Positions 7,364 to 12,105 of a DNA stretch of 12,105 bases are shown one piece after another. The stretch comes from Negativicutes bacterium UBA1444 (lineage in GTDB: Bacteria; Bacillota; Negativicutes; UBA1444). The position numbers were made by a program, and so were the translations under genes. The notes below the pieces were generated by a model. It saw only the letters and a list, made by a program, of their open reading frames with translations. It was not told the origin of the DNA and did no database searches. Numbering within the stretch: the stretch's first letter is position 1; each line of letters begins with the position of its first letter. The DNA lies in contig DCTI01000206.1 in the NCBI GenBank assembly GCA_002329525.1, positions 19,211 to 31,315 on the forward strand, read 5' to 3'.

Positions 7364-7516
7364 GCTGTGAACGGAGACGGGCCGGAATCACCGGTATCGG
7401 GACCTGCGTGCCGGAGCGGGTCGTGACCAACTGAACGTGAACGTATGGTGGATATCCGTGGTGAGTGGATTTTGGATTCTACTGGCATCAAAGGAAGACG
7501 GTTCGCTGACCCGTAA
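7360..7516 (+). pseudogene. N-terminal remnant of a FabH-like 3-oxoacyl-ACP synthase III, frameshifted and truncated
   Basis: The ATG at 7360 overlaps the phosphatase stop (ATGA) and has AAGGA about ten bases upstream, so it looks like a former operon gene. The first frame reads AGITGIGTCVPERVVTN and meets TGA at 7432. The next frame, from 7433, reads ERERMVDIRGEWILDSTG and then IKGRRFADP before TAA at 7514. Joined, these match the N-terminus of the FabH/KAS III family (GIGxYVPExxxTN...ExMVDxxDEWIxxRTGIxxRRxAD). The alignment needs a two-base loss (or one-base gain) near 7432. Nothing recognisable of the catalytic Cys-His-Asn part follows, so some 260 residues are missing. It cannot make a working enzyme. 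From 7517 to 7605 I see no gene and no convincing promoter. Confidence 0.8.
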
Positions 7517-7605
7517 TAGGCGGATATTGCCGAACTGTGTACAAATTGAAATTGATCATTGTGGACATAGCCGACGGATAACTTGTCAAGCGGGGAGGGT
7601 GCCGG

Positions 7606-7902
7606 ATGCTGTCTTGCCGAAAGCTTGCGTCGGCAATTTTTGCTTTCATCGTCGCTGGGTTCATTTGGCTGCCGACGGCAATGGCGGAGACGCTGGCGGA
7701 CATCGATGCCGAGATTCAGGGGAATCGATCAATCCAGACCCACCGGAGCGGGCTGGATGCCTATAATATCTATGATGGGGTGACCAACGGCCGTCTGGAC
7801 CGGAAATGGGCGATTTTACAGGCGGCAGGCGTCAGCTCCTATTTTTTGACGAGTAATTATGCCAATTTTTATTTCATTTACCGGCACCGCAGGAGTTACT
7901 GA
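7606..7902 (+). CDS. N-terminal part (signal peptide) of a frameshifted autotransporter-type outer-membrane protein
   Basis: The start has an excellent ribosome binding site (GGGGAGG at 7592-7598, seven bases before ATG). The product begins with a clear Sec signal peptide: a basic SCRK start, hydrophobic residues at about 8-22 and cleavage at AMA27-Glu28. It continues for about 65 residues of mature sequence (ETLADIDAEIQGNRS onward). The last residues, YRHRRSY before the stop, look like out-of-frame sequence. Moving to the neighbouring frame at about 7866-7870, a run of five T, gives SNYANFISFTGTAGVTD and continues into the 453-residue barrel-containing frame. I therefore read this and the next entry as one gene of about 538 codons with one extra base. 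A sequencing error is as likely as a true mutation. Confidence 0.7.
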   Translation: MLSCRKLASAIFAFIVAGFIWLPTAMAETLADIDAEIQGNRSIQTHRSGLDAYNIYDGVTNGRLDRKWAILQAAGVSSYFLTSNYANFYFIYRHRRSY

Positions 7903-9220
7903 CACCAAACTGGATCTGGTGACCACTACGGCTACGCAGCGATTATTTCGCCGTTCGGCCGGTGCCGGTTCAGAAATTGCCCGGGGCTATTTCGGTGCCT
8001 GGTGGGGCGACCGGTACCGGGGAATTCAGGCGTCCCGCGATGAGCAGGCGATTCTGGCGGCCTGGGGCAGCGATTTGCGGAGGATTTACGTGATTGATGT
8101 GCCGGCAGGCTATACGCTGGTTGGCGGGATCGCCTCGCCGATGGAGAAAAATGGCGAATATCGGGCCGGTGGGGCCTATCAATATTATTACAGCGGCAAT
8201 TTGGCCACGATGCGCGGCTGGTTGGTTTACGCCCTGTATGCGCCGGACTACACCAAAAGCTACGCGGGAGCGGTGACCAGTGCGCAGGCGGCAGGGCGGG
8301 GAATCGCCGCAGATTTGTCCCGCCATCTTGATCAGACCAGGTATTCCGGCTATTTGCCGGAATCGCCGGAGTCCCGGCATGAAACCGGAGAGTTCTGGAT
8401 CCGCGGTTTCGGCGGGACGATGAATACTTTGGAAGGTGAAGGCAGCTCTGTACGGTCCCTGACCTCGGGCGTCAGCCTGGGGTGGCAGCGACCGACCCAC
8501 GATCATACTCCGGGAGCTCGTCAAAAATCATATTTCGGAGTGTTGCTGTCTCAGGGCCAAAACAGCCGGCAGTACGGGGTCAGCGACTATGGCGGCGGTC
8601 AGGTGGAAACCACAACGACAACGACCGTCGCCGGAATTTACGGTTTGCATGTAAATCGTCCCGAAAGTGCGAATGCCTGGTATGGTCAATGGTCATTGCT
8701 TTACGGGGGGATCAACTATCGGAATGTTGTGCCGGGCGAAATCGCCGGCGCTGGCCTGATACAACGCTACGACGGAACGATAGCTATTCTCACGCTGGAA
8801 AATGGAGTATCGTTCCGGCAGAAAAATGGCTGGCTTTTGGAACCGCAGCTTCAACTTTCCTATACCCATATCCAACAGAAGGATTTTCGGGACAACCTGG
8901 GAGCGCTGATAGCGTTGCGACGGGGAAACTCTCTTTGGGGGCGCCTCGGCTTCGAGGCCAGACGGACCATGGGGAGGACGCCTGAACGGAAATCCTGCTA
9001 TTGGGCGCGAATAAGCTATAGTCGTGAGTTTTTGGCCCGGAACGAAGTCGACGTTGCGGGTGACTTGGGCAGGAGCGTTGCGAACCGTGACACATTTTCA
9101 GCTGCTCTGGGCACGATTCTGCAACTCGGAAGAAATGTCGGACTGCAGGCCGAAGCGGTACAGTATTTCGGCGGCGACAAGGGGGCTCAGGCGCAGCTGT
9201 CCGTAAACTACTCCTGGTAG
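7859..9220 (+). CDS. C-terminal passenger and beta-barrel part of an autotransporter-type outer-membrane protein (frameshifted)
   Basis: This 453-codon frame lacks its own signal peptide, and the ATG at 7859 has no usable ribosome binding site, so it is best read as the continuation of the gene starting at 7606. Residues about 1-135 form a small passenger-like region. Residues about 140-161 (AQAAGRGIAADLSRHL) look like the linker helix that plugs autotransporter barrels. From about 178 (GEFWIRGFGG) to the end there are alternating amphipathic strands typical of the autotransporter barrel domain, including YFGVLLSQG and LEPQLQLSYTHI. The protein ends in SVNYSW, the terminal aromatic signal recognised by the BAM machinery. 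This is the strongest sign of a diderm host. The passenger's function is not recognisable. No terminator is seen directly after the stop. Confidence 0.82.
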   Translation: MPIFISFTGTAGVTDTKLDLVTTTATQRLFRRSAGAGSEIARGYFGAWWGDRYRGIQASRDEQAILAAWGSDLRRIYVIDVPAGYTLVGGIASPMEKNGEYRAGGAYQYYYSGNLATMRGWLVYALYAPDYTKSYAGAVTSAQAAGRGIAADLSRHLDQTRYSGYLPESPESRHETGEFWIRGFGGTMNTLEGEGSSVRSLTSGVSLGWQRPTHDHTPGARQKSYFGVLLSQGQNSRQYGVSDYGGGQVETTTTTTVAGIYGLHVNRPESANAWYGQWSLLYGGINYRNVVPGEIAGAGLIQRYDGTIAILTLENGVSFRQKNGWLLEPQLQLSYTHIQQKDFRDNLGALIALRRGNSLWGRLGFEARRTMGRTPERKSCYWARISYSREFLARNEVDVAGDLGRSVANRDTFSAALGTILQLGRNVGLQAEAVQYFGGDKGAQAQLSVNYSW

Positions 9221-9269
9221 AAAATCGCTTGCCTGTGCGCATGACCAATCAGTTTTGGCCATTCCGACA

Positions 9270-9299
9270 TTGTGTTTCGGGAACTCCAGATGCTATAAT
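9270..9299 (+). promoter_or_regulatory. Extended -10 promoter for the urt operon
   Basis: TATAAT at 9294-9299 matches the sigma-70/sigma-A -10 consensus exactly and is preceded by TG one base away (TGCTATAAT), an extended -10. A weak -35 (TTGTGT, 9270-9275) lies 18 bases upstream. Transcription would start near 9306, giving a leader of about 97 bases before urtA. It sits in the 182-base gap after the outer-membrane protein gene, the right place for a new transcription unit. Confidence 0.65.
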
Positions 9300-9340
9300 C
9301 TAAAAAAATCAACAGCGGCCAGTTAGGCACAAGCAATGAG

Positions 9341-9368
9341 GCTTTGCTCGATCGAGCAGAGCTTTTTT
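9341..9368 (+). terminator. Rho-independent terminator in the urtA leader (possible attenuator)
   Basis: GCTTTGCTC (9341-9349) pairs with GAGCAGAGC (9354-9362) through nine base pairs with one G-U, around a GATC loop, and six T follow at once (9363-9368). It lies downstream of the extended -10 promoter and 34 bases before urtA. It could therefore cut short transcripts in the leader as well as those reading in from the barrel gene. I found no convincing anti-terminator stem or known riboswitch motif. Confidence 0.72.
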
Positions 9369-9402
9369 GTTGTTGCCGGGCAATCAGTGAGGAGGAGTAC
9401 AG

Positions 9403-10599
9403 ATGAAAGTGCGCAACAAGTGGCTGGTTTTCCTAGTGGCCATGGGGGTGGCCATAGCCCTGCTGGCAGGCTGCGGCAAGCCGGAAAAAGCGCCGGCCAA
9501 GGCAGGCGCCGACGCAACGGCGGACGGCATCAAAATCGGGGTTTTGTATTCGACGACCGGCCCCTTCTCCATCTCCGAAAAGCCGATGCTTAACGCCGCG
9601 AAGCTGGCGATTGACGAGATCAACGCCGCCGGCGGGATCAAAGGGAAAAAGCTGATTCCGGTTTATGAAGACTATGCTTCGGATCCGGCGAAAGCCACTG
9701 AAAAAATCAAAAAACTGATTTTGCAGGACAAAGTCGTGGCGACGGTCGGCACCAATTCTTCCGCAACGCGGCTGGCGGTCATCCCGGATGTGGAGCGCAA
9801 TAAATCCTTGTTGCTTTACAACACTTATTATGAAGGGGAAAAACCCTCCCCCTACGTGATCTATACCAATTCGATACCAAGCCAGCAAAGCGCGGACTTC
9901 ATCCCCTGGATCGTAAAAAACCTGGGCAAGAAAGTATTCTTTGTCGGTTCGGATTATGTATTCGGCGTGACCAGTGTGAAAAAGGCCAAAGCCATGCTAG
10001 AAAAGGCGGGGGGGCAGATAGTCGGCGAAGAATTTGTACCGCTGGGCCATACCGAATTTTCCTCGTTGATCAACAAAATCAAACAGGCCAAACCGGACGT
10101 GGTTTTTTCAGCAGTAGCCGGCGACAGTGTGGTGCCGTTCTACAAGCAGTACCAACAGTACGGAATTTTGGCCAAAGATATTCCCATCTGCTCCATTGCG
10201 ACGCATGAAGCGACGATCAAGGGGATCGGTGCGGCGGCAGCAGCCGGCCATTACAGCTCGTTTGATTATTTCCAGGTACTGGACACGCCTGAGAGCAAAA
10301 AGTTTGTGACCGCCTATAACAGTAAATTCCAGGACAACACGACGGTGACCAACCTGGCCGAGGGCGCGTATCATGGCGTTTATCTCCTGGCAAAAGCCCT
10401 CGAAAAGGCGACGGCCTACGACGGTCCCACTCTGGTGAAAGCGTTCAAAGGGCTGGAAATCAATTCGCCGCAGGGGAAAATCAAGGTGGATGAAAACAAC
10501 AATCATACCTGGCTGCAATCCTTCATCGGCAAGGTGAAACCCGATGGCACATTTGAGATCGTTTACGGTTCGAAGCAGTTGGTAAAGCCGGAACTGTAA
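9403..10599 (+). CDS. urtA: Urea-type ABC transporter substrate-binding lipoprotein (UrtA-like)
   Basis: This 398-residue protein is a Liv/HAAT-family periplasmic binding protein, most like UrtA, the urea receptor of the UrtABCDE importer. It has a lipoprotein signal with lipobox LLAGC (Cys24), then a charged, Ala-rich linker. UrtA-like landmarks are SISEKPMLNAAKLAIDEIN, EDYASDP, LLLYNTYYEGE, VFFVGSDYVFG, GEEFVPLGHTEFSSLINKI, KPDVVFSAVAGDS and FDYFQVLDTPESK; the YEGE, GSDYVF and PLGHTEFS stretches resemble UrtA/AmiC more than the leucine-binding LivJ/K proteins. AGGAGG lies seven bases before the ATG. It is preceded by a promoter and a terminator-like leader and followed, after a large hairpin, by urtB and urtC. 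Urea is the expected ligand, but short amides (AmiC-like) are possible. Confidence 0.85.
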   Translation: MKVRNKWLVFLVAMGVAIALLAGCGKPEKAPAKAGADATADGIKIGVLYSTTGPFSISEKPMLNAAKLAIDEINAAGGIKGKKLIPVYEDYASDPAKATEKIKKLILQDKVVATVGTNSSATRLAVIPDVERNKSLLLYNTYYEGEKPSPYVIYTNSIPSQQSADFIPWIVKNLGKKVFFVGSDYVFGVTSVKKAKAMLEKAGGQIVGEEFVPLGHTEFSSLINKIKQAKPDVVFSAVAGDSVVPFYKQYQQYGILAKDIPICSIATHEATIKGIGAAAAAGHYSSFDYFQVLDTPESKKFVTAYNSKFQDNTTVTNLAEGAYHGVYLLAKALEKATAYDGPTLVKAFKGLEINSPQGKIKVDENNNHTWLQSFIGKVKPDGTFEIVYGSKQLVKPEL

Positions 10600-10647
10600 T
10601 CTGCCTTTGCGCAACCTTTAGGCGCAACTTATAAGTGGAGGCACAAT

Positions 10648-10695
10648 GAAGTGCGTTTGTCGAACGGCGATTTCCGCTTTCGGCAAACGCACTTT
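10648..10695 (+). promoter_or_regulatory. Long stem-loop between urtA and urtB
   Basis: AAGTGCGTTTGTCGAA (10649-10664) is complementary to TTCGGCAAACGCACTT (10679-10694) over 16 pairs with one G-U. A 14-base loop contains a further CGG/CCG pairing. Only four T follow, so it is a weak terminator at best. It is better placed as an RNA-stabilising or partial-stop element that keeps binding-protein mRNA above permease mRNA. An AUG with GGAGG five bases upstream (ATG 10646) sits at the foot of the 5' arm. Confidence 0.62.
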
Positions 10696-10733
10696 TCACA
10701 GGGGAGCCATCAGCGGGAAAGGAGCGGGGAAGA

Positions 10734-11594
10734 ATGGAGCTGTTCATTTCACAAGGAATCAACGGTCTGAGTGTATCAGCCATGCTGTTTATCACTGCTT
10801 TGGGGCTGGTCATCATTTTCGGCCTGATGGACGTCGTTAATATGGCGCATGGCGAATTCATCATGATTGGCGCCTATGTGACGTACTTTGTGACTACCGT
10901 TTTCCACGGGCCCTTTTTTCTGGCCATGTTGCTGGCCTTTCTGACGGCCGCCTTATTCGGGGCCATCGTCGAAGTGACGCTGATCAAGCGGCTGTACGGA
11001 AAGGTGGCGGAAACCATGCTGGCGACATTTGCGCTGTCGACGATTCTGCAGCAAACGGTGCGGATGCTGTTCGGCCCGGAGGATAAATTTGTCGGACCGC
11101 CGCTGGCCGGGCATTTTTCGCTGCAGGGAATTGTAATTCCCCATTACAATGTGTTTCTGATCATTGTCGCTCTGGCGATTCTGGCGACGACGCTGGTGTT
11201 GTTTTTTAAAACATCCTTTGGCATGCAACTTCGGGCAGTCACGCAGAATCGCAGTATGTCGCAATGCCTCGGCGTCAACACGGCGCGCATCGATACTCTG
11301 ACCTTCGCCTGTGGGTCCGGCCTGGCCGGTTTGGCCGGCGCCTTGATCGCTCCCGTGAAAAGCGTCATGCCGTTGATGGGGTCGTATTATCTGGTGGACG
11401 GTCTGCTAACCGTCGTCCTTGGTGGCGTCACTTCGATCATCGGGACGGCGGCCAGTTCGACGGTGATCAGCGAGTCGGTCACGCTCATGGCCGGCTATAT
11501 GAGCGAAATTACGGCCAAAGTATTGGTGTTCCTGATTATCATCGTACTGATCCGCTTTAAGCCGGAAGGCTTGTTTGCAAGCGAGAAGAGGTGA
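10734..11594 (+). CDS. urtB: Urea-type ABC transporter permease UrtB
   Basis: This 286-residue membrane protein belongs to the LivH/UrtB permease family and has about eight hydrophobic spans. Family landmarks are GLVIIFGLMDVVNMAHGEF near the N-terminus, a cytoplasmic loop MQLRAVTQNRSMSQCLGV, GSGLAGLAGALIAP, and VLGGVTSIIGT followed by a basic C-terminus ending RFKPEGLFASEKR. VTQNR with the following LTF and GSGLAGLAG matches UrtB better than LivH. The ATG at 10734 has AGGAG nine bases upstream. The gene lies 134 bases after urtA, separated by a stable hairpin, and five bases before the urtC start. It should form the inner-membrane channel together with UrtC. Confidence 0.87.
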   Translation: MELFISQGINGLSVSAMLFITALGLVIIFGLMDVVNMAHGEFIMIGAYVTYFVTTVFHGPFFLAMLLAFLTAALFGAIVEVTLIKRLYGKVAETMLATFALSTILQQTVRMLFGPEDKFVGPPLAGHFSLQGIVIPHYNVFLIIVALAILATTLVLFFKTSFGMQLRAVTQNRSMSQCLGVNTARIDTLTFACGSGLAGLAGALIAPVKSVMPLMGSYYLVDGLLTVVLGGVTSIIGTAASSTVISESVTLMAGYMSEITAKVLVFLIIIVLIRFKPEGLFASEKR

Positions 11595-11599
11595 GCGGC

Positions 11600-12105
11600 A
11601 TGTTGGAAAAACTGAAAGAGCTGGGCTGGGAAAAATGTATTGATATCCTGTTGTTTCTCTTTTTGGCGTTGTTTCCGGTGATTGGCTCTTTGTTCCGGGT
11701 GGAAATGATGAGTAAGTGCATCGTGTATATCATTTTCGCGCTTTCCCTGGATATTCTATGGGGCAGCGCGGGCTTGATGAACCTGGGCCAGGCGATATTC
11801 TTCGGATTGGGAAGTTATGTGCTGGCACTGTCGTATGCCACCCGTGACGGGATTCCGGCCTTCATGAGCGGCTTCGGGGTGACGGAAGTCCCCTGGTTCA
11901 TGCAGGTTTTGCACAGTACGCCGGTGGCGATCGCGCTGGGCATGCTCGTTCCCGGTTTGGTGGCCGGCCTGTTGGGATACTTTATCTTCCGCAGTAAAGT
12001 GAAAGGTGTATTCTTTAACATTATTACCCTGTCGTTGGCTTCACTCGTGGAACTGTTCTTCACCAATCAACAAAAATATACCGGCGGGGCCAATGGCATC
12101 AGTGG
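11600..12105 (+). CDS. urtC: Urea-type ABC transporter permease UrtC (3' partial)
   Basis: This is the second permease of the LivM/UrtC family; 168 codons are visible of an expected 330-360 or more. After an amphipathic N-terminus there are hydrophobic spans and the family motif IIFALSLDILWGSAGLMNLG, then IFFGLGSYVLAL, FRSKVKGVFFNIITLSL and a GGANGIS stretch at the window edge, matching the GGNNGL region of UrtC/LivM. The ATG at 11600 is placed five bases after the urtB stop with GAGG eight bases upstream. The frame is open to the end of the window. The two ATPase genes (urtD, urtE) are expected just downstream but cannot be seen. Confidence 0.86.
   Translation, partial: MLEKLKELGWEKCIDILLFLFLALFPVIGSLFRVEMMSKCIVYIIFALSLDILWGSAGLMNLGQAIFFGLGSYVLALSYATRDGIPAFMSGFGVTEVPWFMQVLHSTPVAIALGMLVPGLVAGLLGYFIFRSKVKGVFFNIITLSLASLVELFFTNQQKYTGGANGIS

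Noticed and set aside
7437-7766. 109-codon frame on the + strand bridging the FabH remnant and the signal-peptide gene
   Set aside because: Its frame matches neither the FabH remnant nor the outer-membrane protein, it has no ribosome binding site, and its product resembles nothing.
9221-9402. tRNA, T-box or other named RNA in the gap before urtA
   Set aside because: No cloverleaf, no T-box AGGGUGG-type sequence and no recognised riboswitch core; only the promoter and terminator hairpin are supported.
9336-9593. Possible leader peptide or small gene beginning at ATG 9336 inside the urtA terminator
   Set aside because: It runs through the terminator and deep into urtA in another frame, has no good ribosome binding site and lacks any run of regulatory codons expected of an attenuator peptide.
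1-12105. CRISPR arrays, insertion sequences, integrases or attachment sites
   Set aside because: No regularly spaced repeats, transposase-like frames or flanking terminal repeats were seen by eye on either strand.

Overview
The window reads as chromosomal DNA of moderately high GC from an anaerobic, diderm (Gram-negative-walled) Firmicute. Negativicutes, perhaps Sporomusaceae-like, is my best guess. The reasoning combines Firmicute-type features (strong AGGAGG ribosome binding sites, RsbU/RsbV/RsbW-type partner switching) with an autotransporter-type outer-membrane beta-barrel that ends in the classic C-terminal aromatic residue. The taxonomy is inference; no rRNA or marker gene is present. 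Every supported gene is on the + strand.

Layout. (1) 2-1221: the end of a [2Fe-2S] subunit gene and a complete FAD-subunit gene of a xanthine dehydrogenase/CO dehydrogenase-type molybdenum hydroxylase; the molybdopterin subunit must lie outside the window. (2) 1235-3618: a two-domain protein with a degenerate RsbW-like ATPase fold and a GNAT-like C-terminus, joined by a TGATG overlap to a HisC-family PLP aminotransferase. (3) 3673-7363: a tightly overlapping signalling cluster of an STAS anti-anti-sigma protein (RsbV-like), an intact RsbW-like kinase, an exported NMT1/THI5-type solute-binding protein, and a membrane phosphatase with TM-dCache-TM-HAMP-PP2C (RsbU/SpoIIE) architecture. (4) 7360-7516: the broken N-terminus of a FabH-like ketoacyl-ACP synthase III, whose start still overlaps the phosphatase stop codon. 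(5) 7606-9220: an outer-membrane autotransporter-type barrel gene split by an apparent one-base frameshift. (6) 9270-12105: a promoter and terminator-like leader, then urtA, urtB and the start of urtC, a urea-type (HAAT/Liv family) ABC importer that continues past the window.

How the genes may work together. The overlaps in region 3 suggest one co-translated sensory unit. The solute-binding protein and the dCache domain would sit outside the inner membrane, and the PP2C domain would dephosphorylate the STAS protein that the RsbW-like kinase phosphorylates. No sigma factor, permease or ATPase for this solute-binding protein is visible, so the output target is unknown and the binding protein may serve sensing rather than import. 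The degenerate RsbW-GNAT protein, the aminotransferase and the dead FabH-like gene flank this unit and may be (or have been) its enzymatic partners. The urt genes have their own promoter and form a separate transcription unit whose leader looks attenuated, with a large hairpin between urtA and urtB.
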